Source: Dioszegia crocea
Taxonomy: Eukaryota > Basidiomycota > Tremellomycetes > Tremellales > Bulleribasidiaceae
Assembly (NCBI GenBank): GCA_001600615.1
Contig: BCKK01000010.1
Coordinates: forward strand, 571,392-635,391
Direction of reading: 5' to 3'
Length of the DNA: 64,000 nucleotides
Position 1 is the stretch's first letter; each line of letters begins with the position of its first letter. This document shows positions 10,802 to 22,886 of this stretch, one piece after another. The translations under genes and the position numbers were made by a program. The notes beneath the pieces were generated by a model. It saw only the letters and a program-made list of their open reading frames with translations. It ran no database searches and was not told the origin of the DNA.

Positions 10802-12600
10802 ATGAGCGACACGATTGAATTGATTGTTCTCTCGGCTATCGAGGCCAGGCCACTATACAGCCTCGCCAGCACCTACGTCTATATCCACCCTTCGTGCGGT
10901 GATGTCCCGGAAGACTTGCTTGACGCAATGAAAGTGAGTTAGAAACGTCCTTTCCTTTTCCGCCACCCACCTTGAGGATCTTTCCCAGCCACCCCAGTCC
11001 TTTACTTTAAGCTTCTGTGTGTGTGTACTGACGTAAATAGATCCGAGGAGCGTCCATCGTCGATACAGTCGAAGCTATGCGTTGCCCAAGAATCACCTGC
11101 CTCATTGGCAACATCAGCAAAGCGGCCAAGGCAAAGGTTCAAGATGCCTTCGAGACGGCCCAATATTTCTACTCTGCCCAAGACGTCAGGTCACACGTCA
11201 ATCTTTGCGACTACCAAGCGGCTTTGCTCCAATCACATGGTAGGGCCCTCCCATCGTCTATGCCGGTGTCAGATCCCGCTATGACTGTCATCACTGCCTT
11301 GTCTCGACCCGATACTCCAAAGCTTGCCAAGCTGAGAAGTCGGATATTGAAGGGTTCGGCCACTGTCCGAGGAAAGTCTTGGGCTTATGCTGGATACCTG
11401 GGGTCTGGAGAAGATGATTTGGTATGTGCATCTATCTCTCATCCTATGGTTTGGTGCTGACAGGGTTGTAGGATCCAGGTGATACAGTGGAGAACGAAGA
11501 CATGGTGACATCGGATTCGGAAGCCGTGACAGTACGTTTCCACTTCTCTCTGCCTCTCTCGTCAACTCACCTGTTCTGAGCTAAGCTGACTGTAGCAGGA
11601 TGACACCTATACCTGGTACGACGAACCACACGAGCCGATGTTGGTCGATAAGGACATCTGGTACGAGCGCAGTATTCCCGACCCCGCCCCACTCGATCAG
11701 CTCGTCGTTAAGTACCAAACCGCCCCCATCTCCCTCCCCACTATTCAAGGGGACTACACACCTCACACCTTCTCCGCCCCTTCCGCTTCGTCCAACATTG
11801 ACGCCAATCGCTGGTTGTCAGGCTACGATGGCGCTGCCGGTGTCGTCACTGCCTTTGGCCCAGTCGCCACCTATCCTTTCCCTAGCTTCGCAACCGCCTT
11901 TTCTCCCCGAGCCCCAGCCCGAGCTCAACCGGCAGTCCCTATCGACCATCTCTCCTTCTTCTCGGCACTCTCCCTCTCTCCGTCTTCTCCCCTTCCCGCC
12001 GCCGCATCGACCACTGCGGCTGTAGCGGTAGCAGCACCACCTGCACCGGTCGGCAACGGGCATATCAACCCCATCCCCTCTGCCGCGGCTAAGCCATCGC
12101 CCACGCCCTTATCCGCAGGCGGTCTAGCCCAGATGCGAGGTATCTGGAATATGATTGATCGTCGACCGCGATCTGCCAACCCCAAGCTTCCCGCTCAAAG
12201 CGGTCTCGGTTCCGCCGCACGGGTAGCATCACCGCTACGTACTCAATCCGCCACTCTGCCTACGGATCTCACTACCTACAACGCCGAATCTTCCTCCTCT
12301 ACCGCGACTAGCCCACCCATCACGTCCACATCGCAAGGCATCATCCCTGCTGTGGCAATCCCACAAAGGTTACTAGGGCCAGTTGTTGGTATGTCAGCTC
12401 AGGCCGCTGTACGTGCTCGCATCAATCAAGGAACTTTCCCGCGCATGGCGCATCCCCTCGCATTGGCATCTACAGCTGGCCCCTCGACGCTACAGGCGAG
12501 CAATAGGAAACGGTCAGCTGGACAAGGATGGGAGAGCCAGGACAAGGATGAAGGGGCTTCTCAAGAAGATGCAAAGAGGACACGCCACGGGCCTAGCTAG
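10802..12600 (+). CDS. Protein with possible BRCT-like N-terminal domain and disordered tail
   Basis: Exons 10802-10933, 11041-11421, 11472-11531 and 11599-12600 add to 1575 bases (524 residues). Residues 1 to about 115 have the order expected of a BRCT fold: a hydrophobic strand with YVYIHPSCGDVPEDLL, then MKIRGASIVDTVEAM, CPRITCLIGNISKAAKAKV, and a closing YFYSAQDVRSHVNLCDYQ. This is inference from pattern only; the conserved Trp of classical BRCT domains is replaced. A linker (SWAYAGYLGSGEDDL) and an acidic stretch lead into a long Ala/Pro/Ser-rich disordered tail ending in a basic RKR and KRTRH segment that could be a nuclear localisation signal. A nuclear DNA-damage or chromatin adaptor would fit, but function is unknown. 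The acceptor before the last exon is a TAGCAG pair. Confidence 0.8.
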
Positions 12601-13555
12601 TCGTGGCGGGCGGGGTGGCTTGTAGTGGCGGAAGAATGGGGGTTGGGGTGGCTTGTTTGTTCCTGCTGCTTGTTTCATTATACCCATGTTGTTGTCTCAG
12701 TAAGTCTCAGTCTCTACCTCTTGCTGGATCTAAGCTGACTTGTCTAGCTATCTATCATGCTTGCTTGTTGTCAACTACTACATCATTATCGACCATACCC
12801 CTTCGCATCATATCGTCATCATCCCTTTCACTCACCTCATCAGCTCCTTCAGCCACTGTATACCTACCCACAGCATCACGAATTATAGTATCAGCATACC
12901 TCTATCACGCGAACGGACGAAGGAGACGACACACACACATCATTACACCAAACATTACGGTACCCAATCACCAGCGTTACGAGGCGAGGACGAACCAAAC
13001 ATTACCATTCCTACCATTCAGACTCCAACGAACGGACCGAGAGACGAACACCTATATATCATAGCTTGACCAGACTGACATTGTCAGGAGACGAGATCAG
13101 ACAAGGACATTCCCCATATAGTACTGTAGCCGCATAGAAACGTTTGTAGACGTCAAAGACACGAGTCACACATTTTGGGATTTAGGGATCAGTTTGTAAT
13201 GCATGTCAATTGCTAATTGTGACCACTTGTACTGGGGGTTAGTAACAACAGACTCTATCCGTTGTAGGTCTTGGAGAGCTGAAGCTTGCAAGCTTGAAGT
13301 CAGTCATCAGGTTGTGAGCCGTGTCAGAAGTCAGCCGAGACGATGACTCAATCGCTGTTGCACGGTATATGCATTTCCCAATCCTAATCATACCCCCTTT
13401 GGTCCAGCGCCAGTATCCGCCCAAAGTTTTAGAGATTAGAAATATGAAGCGGGGAGGTAATCGGAAAGGAAATATGGGGATTTGAAAATTACATTTTGAT
13501 GAGAAGTCGCAATCAAAGGGGGAAGAGAGATCCATTAAGCCAGAGCCAACAACAA
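12601..13555. other. Intergenic region between convergent genes
   Basis: Holds the 3' flank of the gene ending at 12600 and that of NAP1. Open frames at 12603-13064 and 12740-13069 overlap in different frames, are low in complexity (Ser/Thr/His-rich) and have no matching splice signals, so they look like chance frames in C/A/T-rich DNA. No gene is called. Confidence 0.45.
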
Positions 13556-15684
13556 CTACTGCTGTTTGCATTCCTCAGCATTGGCAGGTGCAGGCGCATT
13601 CTCATCCTAATCACTAAATCAGCGTCAGTCATTCCTTCCTTTCCAACGGGAATAAACTCACCTCATCATCATCCTCATCATCAAACTCTCCATCATCATC
13701 ATCGAATTCATCATCATCCTCTTCATCAAAATCACCATCGTATCGAAGTGCTCGACCCGTAAAGTAATCGACGGCACGAGGGATGATTTTCTCTTTGAAT
13801 TCTTCACCGAGCTGATAGTCAAGTTCCAACTTGCTATCGAGCTCTTCGAGGATTTCTTCATCGAGGTCTTCCCGAGAGAGAATGTCTTCGGAGGGGGGCT
13901 GGGGAGGTGCGAAGAAGCTAAAGAAGGACTCTTGCGGGACGTCCTTTTTGATTGTTCGGGTACGGCCGGTGGCTGTGGGGTTAGCGAGAGTGTGGGGTTT
14001 GGTAAAGGGGAAAATGATAGGACGAGATGCTAGAGACGGATGGAAAGGACAGGGGTGGAGCGATGGGTTTGAAGCCTGAAGGAGGGGAGCGGGAAAGTTA
14101 TGGGGATCGGAGGTAGAGATCACCTAAGCGAGGGAAGAAGGACAGGAGGCTGAAATGTGGAGTAAGGAGGATACGGTCGTAAAGACGGCGGAAAAGAAGG
14201 TAGGACAAAGACCGAATGCAGATATACCAAATTCAGGAAAGCAAAACTTACACTTGTTCCTCTGCTTCTTAATCTCAACCTTCTTTGTCAAGTCCTTGTC
14301 GGCCTTCCACTTAATATCGTGTCCGATGGCCTTGTCGTATACGAAATCGCCTCCATACCCAACTTGCTCCTATACGCCATCAGCCACGTTCCTTCTCCGA
14401 CGCCCAAGACTCACCTGGTAGTAGTATGTCTTTGTCAATTCCGTGTCTTCAAAGAAGTCGTTGGGTCCGAAAGTGAAGTGTAGCTTGAATCCAGGCTTAT
14501 CATCAACGTACGACAACCGAACGTTGGTAAGGGATTTAAGGGCCTAGTCTTATCAGCATAACTCAACATCTAAATGTTTGAGACACTCACCTCCTCATCG
14601 TGATCCTGGATGGTATCGTTAACAGGCAAGTGGTTCTTAAGTGCCGTCAACCAGAATTCTGGAATACCCTTGACATCACCCGAATCAGCATCGGCTTCAT
14701 CTTTGATTTCGGTAATCTTGGCTCCGCCCTCCTCGTCGTCTTCGTCATCGTCTTCGGCATCCGAATCGGCGGCTTTGCCCTCTTCGACCTCAGTGTCGGT
14801 AGGCTCGACCTTGCCGGCGATGATGTCGGCTCGGCGCTCGTAGAGGGGAGAGAACTTGGAGAGGAACTGCGGGTCAGCGGAAGGTACAGGGGTGGAAAGG
14901 ATGAGGTGGAGGGTGAGGATAAGGAGGGGTATTGAGGGATAGAGATGGGTATAATCGGAGGTAAAAAGGGAACTCCTTTTCGTCCACTCTTCCTCGTCTC
15001 TCTTCCAGGAAGGCACAAGCAAAAGGGAGGAAGAGCGCATCCTATACTCCTCATTCGCCACTCTTCCCTCGCCCCCTCGGAAGGTCCGCCCCATCCTCAT
15101 CTGCCACTCCCCTTTAACCGCTTCCGCCACAAAACACATCCACTTACCTTCTTCTCCAGCTCCAGAATGGCCATCTGGAACTCTGACTCAATCTTGGAGT
15201 GCTGAGCCTGAACACCCTTCAAGCCGTCGATCCTGCGTCGGACAGCCGGGGAGAGGCCCTCAATGTAGCCTGATGACTGGCCAATGAGGCTGGCGAATTT
15301 GTTCTGGGCGAGCGCGAGCAGGGCGGGGTTCTGCAAGTATCAGCATGAGCACAAATAGGAGATACGAGTGAGTAAGAAGTAAAGAATCAGGGTGGCTAAA
15401 CGTGGCTGATATCATTCCGGCCTCATAACACCTTGAAGTCCTTCCCGAACTTTCACCCTCCAGTACTGACGCAGACTCACGTTGGCCAACAAGCTAGCAG
15501 GGTTCATAGCAGGCGCATCATCTCCATCGTCCTCATCATCACCCTCTCCGATATCCTCCACGGTCGGCTTGCCGAGGTTGGCGGGCCGGCTTGAAAGAAC
15601 GGTAGTGTCTAGAGGTGTATTCTGCGGGGTGGGCGCAGGGTCCGAAGAGTGATCTCTGCCCTTGATATCTTGTGAAGAAGACAT
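13556..15684 (-). CDS. NAP1: Nucleosome assembly protein 1 (NAP1)
   Basis: Histone H2A-H2B chaperone shuttling between cytoplasm and nucleus. The start at 15684 reads [20 protein letters not shown], and an acidic stretch follows. The NAP fold begins with [20 protein letters not shown] and [20 protein letters not shown] (the dimerisation helix), then [19 protein letters not shown] long acidic loop ([15 protein letters not shown]) precedes [20 protein letters not shown]. Next come [40 protein letters not shown] and [19 protein letters not shown]. After a C-terminal Asp/Glu tract, the final splice gives the ending EECKQQ, as in yeast and metazoan NAP1 (a possible CaaX-like or TTLL-related tail). 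At least seven exons. It shares a promoter region of about 250 bases with the uL22m gene. A firm call. Confidence 0.95.
13660..13740 (-). repeat. CAT/ATC trinucleotide-rich tract inside NAP1
   Basis: Imperfect CAT/TCA repeats that encode the acidic C-terminal tail (runs of Asp/Glu) of NAP1 on the minus strand. The tract is low in complexity and probably variable in length, but it stays in frame. Confidence 0.7.
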
Positions 15685-15931
15685 TGCTGTGTGTGTTGTA
15701 TGGGTTTATAGGTGGGTTGTATGGTACGCGTATGGACTGTGGGTGGAAAAAACTCCTAGGCAACAGGGTGACGCGCTGAGGGGGGATCATTTATGGGAAA
15801 GGGCCTGGGGTGAGAGATACGGGGCAGGTGGAAATCCACGTCATCCCTTATACGCTGAGCCAAAGCCTGCCAGCTTGAGCGTGATACTTTGCTATAGACT
15901 TTCGATAGACTTATAAGATATAGCAGACACA
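15685..15931. promoter_or_regulatory. Bidirectional promoter (NAP1 / uL22m)
   Basis: Only 247 bases separate two start codons pointing away from each other, so the region must serve both genes. No canonical TATA box is evident. Confidence 0.55.
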
Positions 15932-16924
15932 ATGTCAAGACCATACAGGACAGTAGCAGCTTGTAAGTCTCTTTCATCACTGTGATCAGCCCGATTTCTG
16001 ACGGGTGAAACAGTAACCCACTCCGCCCAGTCTTTAGCGGGACCATCGACATTCCGACCCCTCCGACCGGCCCTCTCTCAGCTTGCTACACCTTCATCAT
16101 CTCGATCGTAAGCCATTTCTCACACTGGCATGGGCAAGCTCACCCACCCAGTGCCTCTTTCTCAGGATGGGAACGATTCACACCCTCTTTCCTCCGTCCT
16201 AAACGTACACCTTCTGCAGCATCGGCAGAGCGGACATCCGAAACTAGCGCAGCTATCCCCGAGACGGAGATCAGCGCAGATGGAGAGGTAGCGCAAGGAA
16301 GTTTGTTTGAGGAAATTGCACAAGAGGCAAATCAAGCGGAACGGCGCAAGAAGGCGACTGAGGTGAGATACGGCCTTACGGAAACTAAGAAGGAAATTGA
16401 CTGTGGCTGAACTTGGCAGCATCGATACTCTACTGCCCAACATAAAATATCGGCCAGAAAGCTTAATATGCTTTCTAGGCAAATTGCTGGATTACCCATC
16501 GACGAAGCGATTGTTCAGATGCAATTTTCTGAAAAGAGGGCGAGTAGCTGGATAAAGTCTACGTTGTGTCTGGCGAGAGATCACGCGATTGATAAAGGGT
16601 TAGATCGGGCCCGGTTGATTGTTGGTAAGTTTTGACTCATTCAGTGTCTAATGGATTCTGGGTGAATCTGTGCTGATTCGTCTAGCGGAATCATGGACAT
16701 CCAAGGGTTTAAAACATAAACGATACGACATCAAAGGTCGTGGACGTGCTGGAATCAAATATCACACATATGCCCGACTACACGTTTCGCTAAAGGAAGG
16801 CAAGACGCGTACGGAGAAGGACGAAAGACGATTCCAGAAGGAGTTGGATCTCGTGCGGTCTGCAGGTGTCGTCAGGGAGGATGGCGTATTGAGGCGGAAA
16901 GTTACAAGTGGGTGGGGGTGGTAG
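15932..16924 (+). CDS. MRPL22: Mitochondrial ribosomal protein uL22m (MRPL22)
   Basis: Large-subunit mitoribosome protein lining the exit tunnel. The C-terminal body is clear: STAQHKISARKLNMLSRQI, GLPIDEAIVQMQFSEKRA, CLARDHAIDKGLDRARLI, then ESWTSKGLKHKRYDIKGRG and IKYHTYARLHVSL, the L22 signature region. It ends GWGW with TAG at 16922-16924. The proposed N-terminus (MSRPYRTVAA, then an Arg/Ser/Ala-rich stretch) is a plausible mitochondrial presequence. The 5' joins do not resolve simply: with the obvious donor at 16108 and acceptor at 16165 the frame does not run on into the body, while an acceptor at 16247 does restore it. The start and second intron are therefore uncertain. The rest is firm. 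Confidence 0.88.
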
Positions 16925-17125
16925 GTCAAACGGCGGGGAGAGAGGATATGGTAGGATAGGATAAGAAGGGATGCTATGTAACCCTTGAGTGCACGATGGA
17001 AGATTGAGACCTACCATTCAAGGCTACCGAGGCATTCCGGCACACTGATCAAACCCTTGGCGTATACATCTTGATCCTATATTCAAAGTCCTTACATACA
17101 ACCTCCCCTCACCCCTTCTACTAAT

Positions 17126-20100
17126 CTAACACCGCTCAAAGATCCTAAACAAGTCTGGCAGATTCGCAACTTGCAAAACCTCTTTCCCCAAACTGGGCCA
17201 AGCGGTATAACGCCTAAAACTAGGAAAGAGGACATGTTGGATTTGCCAAAGCGCATGATCAACCTCTTGTTTGGTCTCCCCACACTCATCTTCTTCCCCT
17301 CTGTTGCCCTCTCCCTCATTGGCAGCCTCATCGTCGAAGAAGTCCCCCTCCTCTCCCGCTCCTCTTCCCCCTTTCGCCCCTTTCCCCCTCTCCAATCCCC
17401 CTGCCATCAAAACCCTAGGCGAATAAAAGAACCCCAATTCTTTCAAAACACCTTCAAAACATCCCCGTTCGTCTGTCCAATCAACCTATATATCAGCTCA
17501 CACCCACACCGGCCGGGAGCCAGACTTACCTGGGTACCGAGACATAAGAGGAAATGCGGTAATCGATCCAGATTGGGTGTATATCCCCTGAGGACCATAG
17601 GTAGGCTATCGACCAGACCATCTTCGGTCAGTCGGAGTGAAAAGTATTCATCAATCATTTCACGTTTATCCATTAGGGTGTTGAAGATGCGCTGGGGCGT
17701 GAGCGATAGTTATAACAGAGGCGAAGATGATAAAGGGGAAGATAGATGGGTGCTAGGGAGATTCAACTTACATCAACAACCATATCCACTTCTAACCCAA
17801 ATCCCTCCACACCCATATCTTCAACTGCAAGACTCAACAGCACTTTCAGATCAGGAGGCGGATCAAGTCTTAATCGATCCATTGTCCCAAATTGCCTCAA
17901 GGCAAGTTGATAAAAGTGCTCATCCCTACCCTCGTCAGCTGACTCTTTCAAGTGCTAGATCGAGGCAAGGAAACGGACTTACGCCAAAGTCGTATGATTC
18001 ACCAAGAATAACTTGGTACCATGTTGAATAAGACTCAATCCTTGAGATCGATCCACAACGCCCACAAAAGCATGTTTGGAAAGTATCTCCGTCATCTCTA
18101 CCAAAAACGTCAGCCTTCTCTCTTTGCTTATTCCCAACTCGCTAAGAAACATTGTAACTCACCCGTATTACCTCGTTTCTTAACCACCCTTCTTAAATCC
18201 GCAATACTGCTAAACTCGCATAGGCTCTCCCTAATCTCAACACTCTTACCCTTATACCCACCGCCACCATCCTGTATCACACCATATGCCCCCTCCCCCT
18301 CCTCCTCGTCATGATCGGTATCTTCCAACTCTAACGCATCATCCGCTCTCTCCCCCATCGCCCTCTTTTTCCCTTTCCTCCTATCTCCATCCCCTTCCCC
18401 ATTCCCATTGCCTGCCGACCCACCCGCACTCTCCACCCATCCACCCACTTGACTAGGATGAACAGGCGCCAACATCTCATCTAACGTCCTAGCCGTCAAA
18501 TCCGTCCGGACTTTATAATTCGGTGCCGCTTTTTTCCTCTCTGCTCTAGCTTCTCTCTCCATTTCCCTCTCGACATCTTCACCATCCCCACCTTCCTCTT
18601 CCATCTCCCCCACTCGAGCCCTTGCCCTAGCCCCTGACCCTGATCCCGATCCTGAACCCGTCCGTCCCACCGGTTCCCTCGCTCCCGGTAAAAGCGTCTG
18701 CACGGTGAAACTCCGACTTATATTGGAACCCTTCAGAACATCGTGAACGGCCGAAACGACTGCTTGGATCATTTCGTCCTCATTCAAGAAATGAACTTCG
18801 GATTTGGTCGGGTGGACATTGACGTCGACTTTGGCAGGGTCTATTGAGAGGCTGGGATGATCAGCTTCCACCTCGAAGGGTCTAGAGGAAAGGTAAGCTA
18901 ATAATGTACCTGAGGTATATCCATGGTGTTGACCCCTTCGGAAGATACGCAGTATACATCGATTCGATCGCCTTGCGGATTTTGCTCGATTCGACTAGAC
19001 GGTCTAAAGGGTCAGCTATGGATTCCGGGGCGGTTCGAGATCCCTCCAGCTGAGACTGTCCCCAGAAAGGCTCGACCACTCACTGTTAATAAACAATAAC
19101 CAACCCCCCTTTTTCGCCCAACTGCTATTCGCATTACTCACCCACCCTCTACATTTCGCACCTAGCATTTCAGGCTTGAGCACTGTATGCGGCACCTCGA
19201 GTAACTCATTCGCTAATGATGGGGTGTACAGGAGTGATATGTTGGCTTTCGACGTGGAAGCGACGGGGGTTGAGATATCGGGTAGGTTTGATCCGGCCTA
19301 CAGGTCATGAGCTAGAACCACACGACCTCATGTTTCACGAGGAGTCTCGGTCAGCCAGCTTACCTTCTTGCATACCCATGCGCAGTGCGGATTGTGTATG
19401 GCGTACTTTGTAATCACGTCGAGAATCCGGTTATACTCGTCTGAAATGGATTTAAAGGCTCGTTTTCGTAAAGGGAGATTAAAGAAGAGGTCTTCTGCCT
19501 GAAGTGTCAGCTCTACATCGGTGAGTATGCCAAATCTGAAGCTTACAGAGATGATGGTCCCGTCGTTCGCAGCAGCGGGTTTCGGTTCTGCTCCAGCTCC
19601 AGCTTTCGCAGGTACGAGTTCACCATTAGCGTAATGTGCCCTGATCCCATCAGCTACAGTCGCGCCATATCAAGCAGACACAATGGCTCACTTCCATCCA
19701 CACCCATCCTCTTTAGTCTTGGTAACCACCTCCACATGGCTAACATAGCTAATACTAGCCAAAGCTTCACCCCGAAATCCGTAAGTCTGCATACTTTCCA
19801 AATCCTTATACTCGCGTAATTTACTCGTAGCATATCGGGTACACAACAATGGCAGATCAGACCGATTGATCCCATGCCCATTATCGGTGATTTGGATGAG
19901 TTTTAGCCCACCCTCTTTGATTGTGAGCTTGATGGATGTTGAGCCGGCGTCGAGGGAGTTTTCGAGGAGTTCTTTAATTGCGTTGGCGGGTCGGTGGATG
20001 ATCTGCTTAGGTCAGCTTGGGTTATATGCAGAACCGCTACCGGAAGCTGAGGGACAGATTGCAGACCGTGAACCTTTTGGCTGGACAGGCAGACATACCT

Positions 20101-20209
20101 CCGCCGCAGCGATCTTATTGATCACATCCTTGTCGAGCTTCAGGATAGGTCTCGGCCCAGCGGGGACGTAGGCCACTTCCTCAACTTCCGCAGGCTCGTC
20201 CACTTCCAT
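17126..20209 (-). CDS. MLH1: DNA mismatch repair protein MLH1
   Basis: MutL homologue that with PMS1 or MLH3 forms the endonuclease complex acting after mismatch recognition. The start at 20209 reads [20 protein letters not shown], then the GHKL ATPase: [52 protein letters not shown] and [12 protein letters not shown]. The transducer region carries [21 protein letters not shown] low-complexity linker (Gly/Ser, Asp/Glu, Arg-rich) follows. The C-terminal dimerisation domain includes [20 protein letters not shown], and the protein ends at FERC, the invariant MLH1 C-terminus that helps build the MutL-alpha endonuclease site. TAG is at 17126. Several short introns. Odd point: IAAAE replaces the usual IAAGE at the start of the ATPase domain. 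Confidence 0.95.
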
Positions 20210-20497
20210 CTTTCCGGCGTCTTTTGCACCTCGGCGACCACTATGACGGACTTGCAGTGCCCAAGTAGCTGCTAATGAGAGTATATATAACTTGACACAC
20301 CCCTCTCTGCCAACTTTCTCGACGCGCCGAAACAGACGCACGGGCCACGCGTTTCGGATCAACCCGACACCTTACATAAGCTAGATGACATCACCAAAAG
20401 TAGTCTTGGCCACCCCCTGGCCAGTAGCCAAAAGATGGCAATCTATGCAATCTTGAGCTCATCTACATCGCCAAAGCTAAAGATGCCAGCGGTGAGA
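20210..20497. promoter_or_regulatory. Bidirectional promoter (MLH1 / four-TM protein)
   Basis: The 288 bases between the divergent start codons. It contains ACGCGT at 20346-20351, the core of the MluI cell-cycle box bound by MBF in yeasts, which would suit a mismatch repair gene. A single occurrence is weak evidence. Confidence 0.4.
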
Positions 20498-21660
20498 ATG
20501 GCAGATCAGCCTCGGCCGAAGAGATATAAGCATACGCTTCGGAAATCGCCATACCTCGTTTCGCTCGTTTTCTTACTGGCAGCGACGGTATTTTCGATCC
20601 TGCACATCTATGTCAGTTGGCCCTCTTCTACGACTAGGAGGAGCTTTGAGCTGATGATGTGAGGTACCTGATCTGATAAGAGTTGTGGCTTATCCACCTG
20701 GACCTGTGGGATTCGTTACCCAGTAAGCTACATGCCGCACTCCCCATCCATACTTGCGGTCTGGCCATGAGAGTGTATAAAGCTGACCACCTGGCAGGTA
20801 TGGTCTATATCGGAGATGTACAACTACGATACCCAATCCCGATGCCGACTTTCTTATCCCTTCTCAGCCACTCAACTCATCGGCAAGCTTCCCAGAAGCA
20901 TTCGAGGTATCTCAAAGCGCATGGACGACGAGGATGAAGAAGGGGCCAGTGACGGAGTGTGAGCCGTTCCCTAGCCGGTATGTTATCAACCTAGTCTATG
21001 CCGGCAAGAGACTTACTAATTGTCAGATCCGAGTGTCAACTCTTTGGCGAGAAATTCTGCGTTCTATGGTCAACATCAGGCTACCTCGCCCAGCTCTCCC
21101 TCGTCCCTTGCCTCCTCGCTCTCGCTTCCCTCCTCTTCATCTTCTTACATCGCGGACAACGGACCGCTCGGGCCAGAGCAAGAAGACAGCAGTGGAAGTT
21201 GGTCACGGTGACTATGATTATCCACTTTGTTCTGCAAGGTGTCGATCTGGGGTTGGTGGGGTATGTGTATAGGACCGATGAGCGATTCAACGTCCCTGGA
21301 GCTAGACTACGTGAGTTGCCTTCCCCACGTATCTCAATCGACTATGAGGATAGGATGGAGCTGACCCCTACAGATAAAGCATCGACATTCGGTCTAGTGT
21401 CCGCCATTCTCTCCCTAGCCATATCAGCCCTACTGTCATTCACCGGTATTGCCGCGAGACAAGGCAAACCATGGGCAGCAGGCAAATCTGCCAGACAAGC
21501 GAGGAGACATAGGAGGACGAGGAGTGGGCATGTCGTTCCTGTGCCTGAGGGGACGGTCATTCCTGAGGAAGAGGTGGTCACGGTTGGAGAGGTTGAGGCG
21601 GCGAGGGGTGCGGTGGATGAGCGGACTGGATTGTTGGAAGGGGCGAGAAGCGGGGTATGA
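20498..21660 (+). CDS. Four-TM membrane protein, claudin/PMP22-like topology
   Basis: Exons 20498-20611, 20664-20722, 20798-20977, 21027-21310 and 21374-21660 add to 924 bases (307 residues). TM1 is about residues 20-38 (YLVSLVFLLAATVFSILHIY). A long first loop holds VTQYGLYRRC, CEPF, SECQLFGEKFCVLW. TM2 is AQLSLVPCLLALASLLFIFL, TM3 is VTVTMIIHFVLQGVDLGLVG, and TM4 is FGLVSAILSLAISALLSFTG. The tail is Arg-rich, then acidic. Four helices with a Cys-bearing GLYxxC loop resemble the claudin/PMP22/SUR7 superfamily, known in fungi as plasma-membrane domain proteins. That family link is inference. An upstream in-frame ATG also exists, but the one at 20498 gives a short cytosolic lead (MADQPRPKRYKHTLRKSP). 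Confidence 0.82.
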
Positions 21661-21882
21661 TGCTAGGGATGTGTATAGATGAGATGACTTTATGCTTTAC
21701 TAGCTTTTGCTCGTAACTAGCAAGGCGATTTGACGTTTGGGCTGACACAGCCTGTATCACTATTGCTCAATTCCGCTTTTGGCCCTCAAGATCCGAATGA
21801 AATAGCTAGGAATATGGCATGTCACATTATTATCTCTCTGGACTGGTACTACGTAGTAACGCTACGGCGATATGCCCTAATT
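21661..21882. other. Short convergent intergenic region
   Basis: The 3' flanks of the four-TM gene (plus) and the BTB-like gene (minus). No feature is recognised. Confidence 0.3.
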
Positions 21883-22676
21883 CTACGACGGCAATGTCCC
21901 TCCTTCCAGGAGCCACACTCGCGCCTTAAACGTGGATATCCTCCTTGCATCCGGCCAAGACGCCCCGACGTTCTGGCCCAGCTTCAAGCTGGGTTCGTCA
22001 AGCAGACACTTGACCAGGAGGTACTGCCATGTTGGACGTGCTTTATCGACTAGAGCAAAAACATCTTCTGTTGAAATGGCAGTCCCTTGTGCCCTGCAGG
22101 TAGCTAGAGCGACACACGCTGACGTGATGTCGTTATCACGACTAGCCAAGATGAGGCATGCGATGGGATTAGATCGACGGGCGCGGAGGTAAGCCTGTTT
22201 GACTGGGACCAGAAACCGGTGGCAGTCCAGGTGTCGGACTAACGCCTCGAAGTCGTGAAGTGTAGCGAGGCCAAGATATCCATAGACACTGTCGCCAGAG
22301 TCAGGGGTACGCGAGTTGTGATAGTCAAGGAAGAGAGAGATGATTTTCGCGTTGAAATGGAGAGCGATTGGAGTAGGGAGAGGTTGGGATAGTTCGGGGA
22401 TGATGGGGATGGGTAGAATGCCTCTGAATAGAGACCTGGAGATCAGCACTGATCGTACCCTATCATGGGAGAAGCTGAGAGACAACGGGAAAAGATTGCA
22501 GACTTGTGGACTTACGATTCGCGCCTGAGAGCATGGCTGCTGGCTCGGAAATGGACGCCATCATTGGAAAGGAGGACGGTATCGAGACTGGGATCGCAGT
22601 GGAGCTCATGCCAGACAAGGTTGGATCTCGAAGCGGTGATATCCACTGTGCGAGTGGTTGTGAATTGTAACGTCAT
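21883..22676 (-). CDS. BTB/POZ-like domain protein
   Basis: Exons 22516-22676 and 21883-22435 (minus) add to 714 bases (237 residues). The intron ends with GCTGATCTCCAG. The start at 22676 reads MTLQFTTTRTVDITASRSN. The segment DTVLLSNDGVHFRASSHALR, then ESSLFRGILPIP, LPTPIALHFNAKIISLFLDY and LATLHDFEALVRHLDCHRF follows the order of basidiomycete BTB proteins (DGVxF, then a Pro-rich strand, then a helix reading IxxFL). The rest is helical (ACLILASRDNDITSACVALA, WQYLLVKCLLDEP). These are abundant in basidiomycetes and mostly uncharacterised. They may act as adaptors for cullin-3 ligases or in transcription. No other domain is fused. Family confidence is moderate. Confidence 0.72.
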
Positions 22677-22886
22677 CACGTCTGGCGCGTTTCGAGGATG
22701 GGTCTTAGGGATGACGAGGTGTTTGGAGTGTCGCTTAGCAAGACAAGCTGGAGAGTCTTTGGATAGAGGTGTATAGAATAAGCTGATGGAACGGTGATGA
22801 GGTGACCAGCAAATTGAAGTAGGCGTCGAGAGTGTGTGTATTTTCGGGGTGAAGCTTAATCCGCACGATCGCCAGGGGCAGTATTC

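Noticed and set aside
12603..13069. Open frames of 109-153 codons after the BRCT-like gene
   Set aside because: They overlap in different frames in low-complexity DNA, with Ser/Thr/His-rich composition and no domain.
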